This document shows, piece by piece, positions 27,635-36,756 of a stretch of 64,000 bases of DNA. How positions within the stretch are numbered: the first letter of the stretch is position 1; every line of letters starts with the position of its first letter. The position numbers were made by a program, and so were the translations under genes. A model generated the notes under the pieces. That model did no database searches and had not been told where the DNA came from. It saw nothing but the letters and a program-made list of their open reading frames with translations. Source of the DNA: CALLPQ01 sp964421675 (lineage in GTDB: Bacteria > Pseudomonadota > Alphaproteobacteria > Caulobacterales > Parvularculaceae); assembly GCA_964421675.1 (NCBI GenBank), contig CAYQXV010000008.1, positions 21,892-85,891 of the forward strand, given 5' to 3'.

Positions 27635-29739
27635 TACCAGATCCGTACGCGATCTTCTGGGGAAAGATATAAGCCGTCGCCTTCCTCAACGCCGTAGGCA
27701 TCATACCATTCATCCATATTGCGGATCATACCATTGACGCGCAAATTCATCGGGCTGTGCGGTGCGGAAAGAAGGCGCTGGCGCAAGCTCTCTTCGGTTC
27801 GTTTAAAGCGGCGCCCTTGCGCGCGCCCGAGAAAAAACCGTTGCTCGCCGGTAAGCCCATCAAGAATCGGCGCTTCTTTGCCGTTTAGCGATAATTTATA
27901 GGCGTGATAGGCAACGGTCATACCGGCTAAATCACCAATATTTTCGCCGAGGGTTTGGCGTCCATTCACGTTTAATCCCGGCAGCGATTCATATTGATCA
28001 AACTGAGCGGCAAGGCGATCGCCGAGCGCATCAAACGCTTCACGGTCCGCATCACTCCACCAACTTTGCAAAATACCGCGGCCATCATATTTGGAACCTT
28101 GATCGTCAAAGCCGTGACCAATTTCGTGGCCGATAATGGAGCCAAGGGCACCATAATTGAGGGCGGGATCGGCAAATGGATCGAAGAGCGGCGATTGAAT
28201 ATATCCAGCGGGAATAAAGGCCTCGTTGCGCGTTGGACTGTAAAACGCGTTTACCGTCTGGGGCGCTCGGAACCATTCTCGCCGGTCAACCGGTTTGGCC
28301 AATCGTTCGAGATCGCGGTTAAAGCTGGCTCTGCGTAAGCTTTTGATGTTTTTGAAAAGTTTACGAGGATGAATGCGCACATCACTATAATCTGTCCAAA
28401 CTTCCGGATAGGCAATTTTTGCTGCAACGCTTTCCAGTTTTAAGTGAGCCTGTGCTTTGGTTTCATCTGTCATCCAGCTTAAATTATCGATACGAGACGC
28501 AAATGCGGTTCGAATGTTTTCAAACATTTCTGTAACCTGGCGTTTGGACTCCTCGGGGAAAAAGGCAGCGATATAAATTTTCCCGATGGCTTGATCAAAG
28601 TATAAATTGACCATGCCAATGGCGCGCTTGTCGCGGGAGCGTTGCGTTTTTTGTCCTGAGAGGGTTTTTCCAAAAAATTCAAATCTTGCATCATCATAAA
28701 TGGCGGGCATAAATTCCGCATTGGCATTGATATACCGAACCATAAGATAATCGCGCCACACATTTACCGGTGTTTGTTCGAACAATGTAGCAAGGGCGGG
28801 AAATGCCTCTTTTTCGCGCACGATAACTGGCGTTGTATCATCGCTGGTATAAATGGATGCATAGTCAGCCCACGGAAAACCGGGGGCAAAGGTAGCAAGC
28901 TCACCGATTGTCATCTTATTATAGGTGCGCGATGCATTGCGGCGCTCTGCGCGTGTCCAGTGCAGGGTCGCAATTGCTTTTTCTAACGCAAAGACGGCAT
29001 TGGCACGCAGTTCAGACTCGGTATCCTCGCCGATCGAAATATCTTGCGAGGTTTTTAGGTGAATGACTTTTGTCAAATATTTTTTATATGCCGCTCTTGT
29101 TTCATCAAGGCGTTCGCTCTCGCGTAGATAATAAGATCGATCTGGCATGGATAAGCCAGAGTGACTGGCCCAGAGCGCATTGGCGTCGGGGTTTTTAGAG
29201 TCGATGCTCACAAAAATTCCAAATGGTCCATCAAGCCCTAATTCGGGGTCCGCCATAAGCCGGGCAATATCGATATGGGTTTTTGCTGACCGGATTTTAC
29301 TTTCGTCGACCGAAAATGGTTTGAGGCCGCGCTTTTCAATCTGAGCAGAATCCATAAATGCCTTGTACAGATCGCGAATTTTTTTCCCGTCGCTGCCGCG
29401 CCGTTGCCGGGTCTGGTTAAGACGGTCAATAATGGCTTGCATGCGCGCATCATTGCGCTCGCGCATAATGATGGAAAACCCGGTTCCAGAACGGTCAGAG
29501 GGAATTTCCGTATTGTCTAACCAGCCGCCATTGGCATGGCGATAAAAGTCATCTTGCGGGCGCGTCTCCGGATCGAACGCATCAAGGGGATATCCCCAGG
29601 GCTCGATCACAGGTTTTGTGTCGGCGTTTGAATTAGTGCTCGGTAGCGTCTTCTCTTGCGCATGAGCGAAGCCGCCGGACACCAGCATGCTAATGGCGAT
29701 TGCGAATATGAAGAGTTTCGATTGGTTCATGAGGCCCAT
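27634..29739 (-). CDS. M13-family (neprilysin/PepO-like) metallopeptidase
   Basis: This is a 701-residue zinc endopeptidase. A signal peptide (about 1-28, cleavage near AHAQE) sends it to the periplasm. The long N-terminal domain has the pattern PQDDFYRHANGGWLD. The C-terminal domain holds NAFYSPTRNEAFIPAGYIQ, the zinc motif GHEIGHGFDDQGS and the third-ligand segment ENIGDLAG. It ends in the family's usual Trp. Oligopeptides are the expected substrates. AAGGGA lies about five bases before the ATG on the minus strand. Confidence 0.95.
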   Translation of the reverse strand: MGLMNQSKLFIFAIAISMLVSGGFAHAQEKTLPSTNSNADTKPVIEPWGYPLDAFDPETRPQDDFYRHANGGWLDNTEIPSDRSGTGFSIIMRERNDARMQAIIDRLNQTRQRRGSDGKKIRDLYKAFMDSAQIEKRGLKPFSVDESKIRSAKTHIDIARLMADPELGLDGPFGIFVSIDSKNPDANALWASHSGLSMPDRSYYLRESERLDETRAAYKKYLTKVIHLKTSQDISIGEDTESELRANAVFALEKAIATLHWTRAERRNASRTYNKMTIGELATFAPGFPWADYASIYTSDDTTPVIVREKEAFPALATLFEQTPVNVWRDYLMVRYINANAEFMPAIYDDARFEFFGKTLSGQKTQRSRDKRAIGMVNLYFDQAIGKIYIAAFFPEESKRQVTEMFENIRTAFASRIDNLSWMTDETKAQAHLKLESVAAKIAYPEVWTDYSDVRIHPRKLFKNIKSLRRASFNRDLERLAKPVDRREWFRAPQTVNAFYSPTRNEAFIPAGYIQSPLFDPFADPALNYGALGSIIGHEIGHGFDDQGSKYDGRGILQSWWSDADREAFDALGDRLAAQFDQYESLPGLNVNGRQTLGENIGDLAGMTVAYHAYKLSLNGKEAPILDGLTGEQRFFLGRAQGRRFKRTEESLRQRLLSAPHSPMNLRVNGMIRNMDEWYDAYGVEEGDGLYLSPEDRVRIW

Positions 29740-30005
29740 GACATTCCCTTTTTACGCGAAGATTTGTTGACCATCCCCACATTAGCGAGACAAAATCAGA
29801 CAAGAAAGACCCAATATGACATTGCGGTCATGATTTTGACCTATGGTGGCATTATGTTTGCTTAGAAATGGGGGAGAACAAACGGGTTGGTGGGAAAATT
29901 GACGGCATGTACGTGATCTGAGCGCAGTGACGGTATTGGGTTGTTTTAAAATGACCGGCTGGGGGCAATGCCAGCGCGTGCAAAATGGGAATATGGATAG
30001 GAATT

Positions 30006-30440
30006 ATGACGAAACATTTTGACCGTAGAGCGATTTTACTATCGGGCCTTTGTGCCGGTGGCGGCTTGGCAATGCCAGCGATTGCGGCATCCAAGCAATA
30101 TAATGTGACCATGCAAGTTTGGCAGGATGCCAAGCTTTTAACCCACCCCACGGTGACAATTCCTGCCAATGAGCGCTTTGAGTTGATTGTTAGCGATCCC
30201 GATACGGTGAAAATTTCGCTATTGTTACGTCCTGGTGAGAAGAGAAAGCAAATTGTTGTCGATGGACAGGTTTTCCTCCCATCTGCAGGCCAGTGGCGCG
30301 AAGCCGCAGCGCCAAACCTCAATGCGGAACTCGGTAAACGCTCTAGCCTAGAATATCCAATTGAACAGATGGATCTTCGCGATCAGCTTGGAAACCGGGC
30401 TCAAATTCTGCGTCTTCAGCTTTTATTGAAAAAAGCATAA
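30006..30440 (+). CDS. Small exported protein with Tat-like signal, function unknown
   Basis: This is a 144-residue protein that I do not recognise. The N-terminus has twin Arg followed by a hydrophobic stretch (FDRRAILLSGLCAGG), like a Tat signal, with a probable cleavage after AIAA. The mature part is short and beta-rich, starting KQYNVTMQVWQDAKLL, with no Cys or obvious metal motif. ATG 30006 has GGATAGGA a few bases upstream and is preferred over an in-frame start at 29985. The gene diverges from the M13 peptidase across about 265 bases. Nothing nearby suggests a partner. Confidence 0.7.
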   Translation: MTKHFDRRAILLSGLCAGGGLAMPAIAASKQYNVTMQVWQDAKLLTHPTVTIPANERFELIVSDPDTVKISLLLRPGEKRKQIVVDGQVFLPSAGQWREAAAPNLNAELGKRSSLEYPIEQMDLRDQLGNRAQILRLQLLLKKA

Positions 30441-30538
30441 GACAATGTTCAATCCGGTTTGAAGCATCCGCTTTGACCGACTGGAATTGCCACTAAAAAA
30501 TATGCTACTCAATACGTAACCTCATGGAGCGTATTGAT

Positions 30539-31612
30539 ATGGGTATTTTGAACCGAAAATGTTTTCGACCATCGTTTTTTAGTGTGGCGATTGTATTGTT
30601 CGTGGGCGCTTGTGTTTCAAGCGACGATCACACAGCACAAACGCAAACGCAAACGCAAAATCAGACAAAACCGGCTAGCGCGGCAAGCACGATACCAGAT
30701 GCCAACTTTTATCGTTTTGCAACAAAGATAGAAGCTGCTGCGATCATAACGCGTGATGACGAACATTTCGCAGAGATCCAGGCCATCGAAATTGGCATTC
30801 GAAACCGTGATGCGCAAAAAACCTCTCTGTCAGATCTAAAGGCATCCTATGCAGACGCTATTCTTCCGTGGACCGAGGAAGAGAAAGCAGCGCTGCGTTC
30901 GGCGATTTCTGAATTGGAACCCAAATTACGCTCCTATGCGCGGTTTTTACCCGATTACGTGCTCATGGCTAAAATTCCGCAAGATATTGAGGGGGGCTTA
31001 TCGCATACGCGTTCAAATTTAATTCTGTTTGGCGAGGATCCCATTAAGCAATATTTTGCGACGCTGAAAACCGAACCCGAGCAAGCGAAATATGAGTTTC
31101 AATCGCTATTTTTGCATGAGTTACACCATGTTTTGTCGCGCCATAATGTTGATCGCCATGATGCCTATTTTGGGTTGATTGGGTTCGATCCATGTACCTT
31201 TGAAGAGCCCCCAGGCTTGCGATTGACGCGGCTGACCAATCCCGATGCGCCGAGTTATTACCATTATGCACCGCTTGCCGTTGAGGGCGGTGATGGCGTT
31301 ATCCCTTATCTCCAAATAGCGGGGCCCTACAGCGAGGAGCGAAAAGGCACGCTCGGCAATTATTTTCAATTTGGGTTTTTGCCGGTCACTGTGACGGATG
31401 GGGTGTGCACCGTTGAAGAGGGGAATAGTTCGCTTTTATCTCCCGCAGATGTTCCCGGCTTCTTTGATCTGATCGGCAGAAATACCGGATATATTATTCA
31501 TCCTGAAGAAACGTTGGCGGATAATTTTTCCTATCTGCTGCTTGAGCGTGACGACCTTCCCAATCCGGAAATTCCGGAAAAGATCCAGTCTTTTTGGGTG
31601 AGCGCACCTTAA
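30539..31612 (+). CDS. Putative HExxH zinc metallopeptidase lipoprotein
   Basis: This is a 357-residue predicted lipoprotein: a signal sequence ends in FVGAC, with the Cys at about residue 25. A Gln/Thr repeat encoded by tandem CAAACG units follows, then a largely helical domain. The segment SLFLHELHHVLSRHN carries an HExxH zinc motif at about 193-197. A later conserved-looking segment HPEETLADNFSYLLLE (about 324-340) could give the third ligand. I know no named family for it, so peptidase activity is an inference from the motif. ATG 30539 follows TGGAG; an in-frame ATG at 30524 is less likely. Confidence 0.72.
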   Translation: MGILNRKCFRPSFFSVAIVLFVGACVSSDDHTAQTQTQTQNQTKPASAASTIPDANFYRFATKIEAAAIITRDDEHFAEIQAIEIGIRNRDAQKTSLSDLKASYADAILPWTEEEKAALRSAISELEPKLRSYARFLPDYVLMAKIPQDIEGGLSHTRSNLILFGEDPIKQYFATLKTEPEQAKYEFQSLFLHELHHVLSRHNVDRHDAYFGLIGFDPCTFEEPPGLRLTRLTNPDAPSYYHYAPLAVEGGDGVIPYLQIAGPYSEERKGTLGNYFQFGFLPVTVTDGVCTVEEGNSSLLSPADVPGFFDLIGRNTGYIIHPEETLADNFSYLLLERDDLPNPEIPEKIQSFWVSAP

Positions 31613-31723
31613 AGCGCCAACAGTTTGATGCGTTTCTAGTGCGATGAGCTGCCTATTCTGCTTGCAACATGGCATTGCTCAGCGTTGGATGACATTCAAC
31701 GTATCACACTGGAGCGATTTATA

Positions 31724-32881
31724 ATGTCTGTCTTGAATGTCCCGGCACCCGCTTGGAAAACCGATGATCTCGTCTTGTTTGAGGGCGAAGTTTTCAAGTT
31801 CTTTGAAAGAGAACTTGCACCCCATTCCGAGAAGTGGCGTGAGCAGGGTGTTGTTGATCGGTGGGCGTGGGAAAAAGCCGGGGAGGCGGGGTTGTTATGT
31901 GCCTCCATGCCCGAAGCCTATGGCGGTGCTGGCGGGACGTTTGCCCATGAACAAATTATTATGGAACAACAGCAGCGCGCTGGCGTGGATGGTTTTGGGA
32001 TATCCCTGCATAACGGCATTGTTGCTCCCTATGTGCAACATTATGGCACCGAAGAGCAAAAGCAGCGTTGGTTGCCGCGTCTGGCTTCCGGCGCCCTCGT
32101 CGGCGCGATTGCGATGACGGAACCGGGAACCGGATCGGACTTACAGGCGGTCATGACGAGCGCGACGAAAGACGGATCCGACTATATTATCAACGGCCAG
32201 AAAACATTCATTACAAACGGGCAGACAGCAAACCTAGTCATTGTGGTTGCCAAAACGGACCCGAAGGGCGGTGCTGCGGGAACGTCCCTTTTTGTCGTTG
32301 AGACTGATGAAGTGGAAGGGTTTCGGCGTGGGCGCAATCTGAAAAAACTTGGCCATAAGGCACAAGATACCTCTGAGCTATTTTTTGATGACGTGCGTGT
32401 CCCTGAAGAAAACCGGCTCGGCGCAAATGATGGCATGGGCTTTATTCAGCTGATGGAGCAATTACCGCAAGAGCGCCATATTATTGGCGTTCAGGGGATC
32501 GCCGCGATTGAACATGCATTAGAGCTCACCATTGAATATACCAAAGACCGCACCGCATTTGGCCGGCCAATACTGAAGTTTCAAAACACCCAATTTGTTC
32601 TGGCGGATCTAAAAGCCAAGGCAACCATGGCCCGTGTGTTTATTGATCACTGCACTGATTTATTGATAAAAGGCGAGCTTGATCCAGCCACCGGATCAAT
32701 GTCGAAATATCTACTCTCCGAACTTGAAAATGAAGTGATGGATGAGTGCCTGCAATTGTTTGGCGGTTATGGGTATATGGATGAATATCCAATCTCGCGC
32801 ATGTATGCCAATGCACGGGTGCAGCGCATATATGGCGGCACAAATGAGATTATGAAATTGTTGATAGCGCGCACGCTATAG
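31724..32881 (+). CDS. Acyl-CoA dehydrogenase
   Basis: This is a 385-residue flavoenzyme that introduces the alpha-beta double bond in fatty acyl-CoA or branched acyl-CoA oxidation. The signatures are AMTEPGTGSDLQAV, YIINGQKTFITNGQTANLVIVVAKT and, near the C-terminus, CLQLFGGYGYMDEYPISRMYANARVQRIYGGTNEIMK. The last contains the usual catalytic Glu region (YGGTNEI). ATG 31724 has GGAG about ten bases upstream and is chosen over an in-frame TTG at 31685. It converges with the CHASE2 gene. The chain-length specificity cannot be read. Confidence 0.94.
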   Translation: MSVLNVPAPAWKTDDLVLFEGEVFKFFERELAPHSEKWREQGVVDRWAWEKAGEAGLLCASMPEAYGGAGGTFAHEQIIMEQQQRAGVDGFGISLHNGIVAPYVQHYGTEEQKQRWLPRLASGALVGAIAMTEPGTGSDLQAVMTSATKDGSDYIINGQKTFITNGQTANLVIVVAKTDPKGGAAGTSLFVVETDEVEGFRRGRNLKKLGHKAQDTSELFFDDVRVPEENRLGANDGMGFIQLMEQLPQERHIIGVQGIAAIEHALELTIEYTKDRTAFGRPILKFQNTQFVLADLKAKATMARVFIDHCTDLLIKGELDPATGSMSKYLLSELENEVMDECLQLFGGYGYMDEYPISRMYANARVQRIYGGTNEIMKLLIARTL

Positions 32882-32906
32882 CGCAACTGTTCATTCGTGA
32901 TCGAAT

Positions 32907-35159
32907 TTAAATGGCGGCCTGGTGAATGCCTTTCCACTCGCTAGGCAGCCCCTTATCTTCAAGCTCTTTGATGCGCTGTTCGTAAATATCGAAAAGACTA
33001 ATGCTGGCGGCAGGAAATTTACGCACCTGGTCAAGGCTAACCCGTGCTGCTTTTAAATCACCAGTTCGGTAGGCTTGAATAAGGGCGCGGTGACTGGAGT
33101 CCAATTCGCGAAAACTTTTTGATGATTTAATAAACGGGTTTCCAATCAGCGCATGAATATTAATCGGCTTATCAGCAAACCCGGTATCGAGTTTATCCAG
33201 CTCAAGGAACGCATATTTATGATGGCTCTCACGATGGATATGGTCATCGACGATAATAGCGGGCCCGTAAAATTCTGATTGTCGCCGCAGGAAAGCAGCG
33301 AGATCGACGGCTTTGCCAATGGCGGAATATCTATTATTGCGCCCGTGCCCCATGGGCCCTGCAAAACAGGTGGCTGTGGCTATGCCAATCGCCAAATGGA
33401 TTTGGATGTTCCGGGTGCGGTTTGAAGCAGCGAGCTCGGAATTTGTCCGGTCCATGCTTTCAATCATCGCAAGGGCTGCAGCGCATGCTTTTTCAATATG
33501 ATCAGCAGCCTCTAAGGGAACGTTGAAATATGCGAACATACGTCCGCCCTCAGCCTGGTCGACGGTGCCGCCGATTTTTGTAATGGTGCCGCGCAAATTA
33601 TGGCTTGCCGCGGCCATAATCTCGGCAACATGGCCGGGTGTTTCGGCGAGTTCTTGCAAATCATCATCGGTAATTCGTAACTCACAGGCCAGTACGGTCA
33701 TTTTGCGATGGACACCGGTGAGAATTTTTCGCGACCGGTCCTCGCGCAATGCCTTCATTGCCGCTTCTGGAAGCATGCCGCGAAACGCACCGCGCACATT
33801 GTCATCAAGCAATACGGTGCCTACGGATTTTCCCCCGGCAATGGAAAAGGCACCGACGAACATTGCAAGCGAGGGAAGGAGCGGGTTCACGAGCCACTCA
33901 TTGGTAAAGAATAAGAGCGCGGAAACAATTGTCACAACAATCGAGCCGACAATCGCAGCGGCCATTGCCTGCCAGAACACCAAACGTTGCGCGAGCATGA
34001 TTGCAGCCGTGCCAAGCAACATCACGGCGATGGCTTCTAGATAGCCGAACCAGGGCGGGCGCTTTAGCGAAACACCGTTAACCAGCTGATCGGCCAAGAT
34101 TGCTTGCACTTCGACCGGAGCCAGACGCGCGCGTGCAGTGCGCACGCTGTCACCGGTCATGGAGTCGCGGCCGATTAAAACCACCGTATTGGGAAATGGT
34201 TGTAGCGATGCACTCCCATCAATAAGCTTCCAAGCCGATGTTTGCGTGATTGGGTTGCGACGTTGCGGGTATAATCGCAATGTGCCTTCCCCTTCCAAGT
34301 CAATATCTTGCGGGCCAATGCCGCTAATGCGTGTGGGCACGCGGCCACGGCTTGAGGTGGCGGTTGTGTGGGTCGCAAGGGTAACCGACGGCGTGCCGGT
34401 GGCCAGCCGTGCTGCTTCCGCCGCAAGAGACGGGACCGCTTTTTCATTGTCGGTCCAGTAAAGATAGGAACGCCTGACCAGACCATTTTCATCAGCGGGC
34501 AGAGCCAAAATTACTGGTTTTGCCGATTGGGTCAGCGCGCTGGAAAGTTCATATCGGGCGCGGGCGGCAGGTTGGGCGAGAAAATCAGAGCGCCGATCGG
34601 ATAACAAAATTGACCCATCCCCTTTGGTGATGTCGGCCCGATCAAAGGTTACATCGCTCAAGGTGGCGGATCCATTCTCGGCATAGCCAATCGCGGCGGG
34701 GATTTGCGAGAGCGCTTCTCCCAAAACCTCATCAGTGCGCGGCAGGCGCTGCAATTGGGTGGCTAAGGCCTCATCTTGAGCGCCTTTGAGCCAAAACTCA
34801 CCGATCGTTTCCGGCGACAATAGGTCGGGAACATCCATTGATTCAGCAACCAGCACCGCCTTTGCGCCCGCATCAACGGTCTGCGTCACCAGTTCGGCCA
34901 GTACCGTCCGGGGCCATGGCCATGGGCCAATTTTTTCCAGGCTTTCCTCGTCAATAGTGACAATATGGAATGCTGAGTTCGCGGTTGCCGGGGCAGGGTG
35001 GAGGCGTTGGTAATAGTCAAACAAGGCCTCGCGCATCGGGGCGTGGGCCGATTGTGACCCCGTTAACGCATTGAGGGCAATCACGACCAGCACCAGTGTA
35101 ACAACCAGTAGTGGCAGTGACGCAAGCCACCGAAATTGAAAAGAACTCAAACCTTGCAC
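32907..35159 (-). CDS. CHASE2-domain sensor with degenerate adenylate-cyclase-like domain
   Basis: This 750-residue protein has one N-terminal helix (about 14-32) and an extracytoplasmic CHASE2 domain (about 40-365, with HIVTIDEESLEKIGPWPWPR). Three helices follow (about 372-392, 397-418 and 428-442), then a class III cyclase-like domain (about 485-665). In that domain the first metal Asp is replaced (MTVLACEL instead of VTVLFADI), the second is lost (EGGRMFAYF instead of GDAxMAxF), and the Asn of NxAARL reads DLAAFL. The GIAT and YSAIG segments remain. It is probably a catalytically inactive receiver or regulator. Confidence 0.85.
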   Translation of the reverse strand: MQGLSSFQFRWLASLPLLVVTLVLVVIALNALTGSQSAHAPMREALFDYYQRLHPAPATANSAFHIVTIDEESLEKIGPWPWPRTVLAELVTQTVDAGAKAVLVAESMDVPDLLSPETIGEFWLKGAQDEALATQLQRLPRTDEVLGEALSQIPAAIGYAENGSATLSDVTFDRADITKGDGSILLSDRRSDFLAQPAARARYELSSALTQSAKPVILALPADENGLVRRSYLYWTDNEKAVPSLAAEAARLATGTPSVTLATHTTATSSRGRVPTRISGIGPQDIDLEGEGTLRLYPQRRNPITQTSAWKLIDGSASLQPFPNTVVLIGRDSMTGDSVRTARARLAPVEVQAILADQLVNGVSLKRPPWFGYLEAIAVMLLGTAAIMLAQRLVFWQAMAAAIVGSIVVTIVSALLFFTNEWLVNPLLPSLAMFVGAFSIAGGKSVGTVLLDDNVRGAFRGMLPEAAMKALREDRSRKILTGVHRKMTVLACELRITDDDLQELAETPGHVAEIMAAASHNLRGTITKIGGTVDQAEGGRMFAYFNVPLEAADHIEKACAAALAMIESMDRTNSELAASNRTRNIQIHLAIGIATATCFAGPMGHGRNNRYSAIGKAVDLAAFLRRQSEFYGPAIIVDDHIHRESHHKYAFLELDKLDTGFADKPINIHALIGNPFIKSSKSFRELDSSHRALIQAYRTGDLKAARVSLDQVRKFPAASISLFDIYEQRIKELEDKGLPSEWKGIHQAAI

Positions 35160-35616
35160 GCCCTGTTATCTCCTTATGCACGCCCTTCAGGTACATAGCC
35201 TGGAAAGCAAGAACGCGCTGTTTTTTTTACATTTTTCTGTCTGTGGGCGCCCGATCCATGCCCCAGCCAGCTTACCCTTAAATTGTGGCCCGATCTTACT
35301 GATGACCGGTGCAAAATCACAACACCCTCAACTCCCTTTGTGTGCCAGAATGCAGCACTTACATAAATAATTTAGAATGATTTTATCATTTCGGGATACC
35401 AATAGGCCAGGTGCCCGGTCGAATGAAGACTTAATCTCGGCTTTTACTAGGTGATTGTCCTTTTGAATGTTGCCCCAATGATGCATCGGGAGGATGCAAA
35501 ATATGGGCCTTTTGGGAGGCGGTGTATCCCCTGAGATTGAGGGTGCCAGCGGTGTTGAGAGTGCCCATATAGGGTGAGATCGCGCGATTTTGCGGCGATC
35601 TAAGAGCGGAGATGCG
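35160..35616. other. Intergenic region before the mla-like operon
   Basis: This divergent spacer of about 457 bases has no gene that I can support. It contains a short direct repeat, TTGAGGGTGCC at 35537-35547 and TTGAGAGTGCC at 35555-35565, with an 18-base period. The ribosome-binding site GCGGAG at 35606-35611 belongs to the following gene. No clear promoter pair was found. Confidence 0.5.
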
Positions 35617-36753
35617 ATGACGGCGAAGGCCGCATATTTCAAGACGGATATTAGCGGAGACATTCTTCGGCTGGATATCTTTGGTGATTGGCGGGCCCAA
35701 AACCTTGGGCCGGTCGACGATGCCCTGCGCGAATTTGGCGAGGACTCGGTCGGCAAAGAGCTGATTATCAATGTGGACGGGTTAAGCCGCCTCGACACTG
35801 TTGGGGCGATGATGATCCAGCGCACCTATCATAACTGCGAAGCTCGCTCGCAAAAATCCGCTATTGTCGGGGCGAAATCTGATCATGAGACATTATTGCG
35901 TCAGGTTGTTGATCATTTGGAGCCATGTCCGGTGTCGCCGCCGCCGCGCAATGCCTTTATTGACATGGTTTACCGTGTCGGGAAAGGCGCCGAAAATATT
36001 TACTATGCGGCGCTGGAGCTGCTCAATTTTATCGGTCTAACGCTGGCGACAGCGGTGCGGGTGTTCGTTGATCCGCGTCGATGGCGCACCGCCTCCGTTG
36101 TCCATCATATGGAAGAGGCGGGCCTGAATGCGGTGCCTATTGTCGGGCTGATGTCGTTTCTTATTGGTGCGGTGGTTGCGTTTATGGGCGCAAAGATCCT
36201 GCAACAATTTAACGCCAGCGTTTTTGTGGTGGAATTGATCGGGTTTGCGGTTTTACGCGAATTTGGCGTTCTCCTCGCCGCTATTTTAGTCGCGGGCCGT
36301 TCTGGCAGTGCGTTTACCGCACAGCTTGGCTCGATGAAAATTCGCGAAGAAATTGATGCCCTGCAAGTCATGGGTCTTGATCCGGTTGAAGTGTTGATTG
36401 TACCGCGCACCGTTGCGTTGGTTGTCATGCTGCCGGTGCTGACTTTTCTGGCCTCCATGTTGGGACTTTTGGGTGGGGCGCTTGTGGCTTGGACAGTGAT
36501 GGATATATCGCCGGCCTATTTTCTTGCCCGCACACAGGAGATGATTGCGATTGGCAATTTCTGGGTCGGGATCATTAAAGCGCCCTTCTTTGCCTTTGTG
36601 ATAGCCGTTATTAGCTGTTTCCAGGGAATGGAAGTTGAGGGGAGTGCAGAATCCTTAGGTCAAAAAACCACATTATCGGTGGTGCAGTCCCTCTTTGTGG
36701 TGATTGTTCTCGATGCATTTTTCGCGATGTTTTTCCTTGAGTTGGATTTTTAA
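35617..36753 (+). CDS. mlaE: MlaE-family ABC permease with N-terminal STAS domain
   Basis: This is a 378-residue permease of the MCE/Mla phospholipid transporter. An N-terminal STAS domain (about 5-110, with ELIINVDGLSRLDTVGAMMI) is fused to the MlaE domain (about 130-378, with about five helices). Its signatures are NAVPIVGLMSFLIGAVVAFMGA and SGSAFTAQLGSMKIREEIDAL. In E. coli the STAS partner is a separate protein (MlaB); this fusion is common in other proteobacteria. GCGGAG precedes ATG 35617; an in-frame TTG at 35590 is less likely. mlaF follows after three bases. Confidence 0.93.
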   Translation: MTAKAAYFKTDISGDILRLDIFGDWRAQNLGPVDDALREFGEDSVGKELIINVDGLSRLDTVGAMMIQRTYHNCEARSQKSAIVGAKSDHETLLRQVVDHLEPCPVSPPPRNAFIDMVYRVGKGAENIYYAALELLNFIGLTLATAVRVFVDPRRWRTASVVHHMEEAGLNAVPIVGLMSFLIGAVVAFMGAKILQQFNASVFVVELIGFAVLREFGVLLAAILVAGRSGSAFTAQLGSMKIREEIDALQVMGLDPVEVLIVPRTVALVVMLPVLTFLASMLGLLGGALVAWTVMDISPAYFLARTQEMIAIGNFWVGIIKAPFFAFVIAVISCFQGMEVEGSAESLGQKTTLSVVQSLFVVIVLDAFFAMFFLELDF

Positions 36754-36756
36754 GTT

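Noticed and set aside
35176..35370. Open frame of 64 codons upstream of mlaE
   Set aside because: Its composition looks random, no ribosome-binding site precedes it, and no family pattern is seen.
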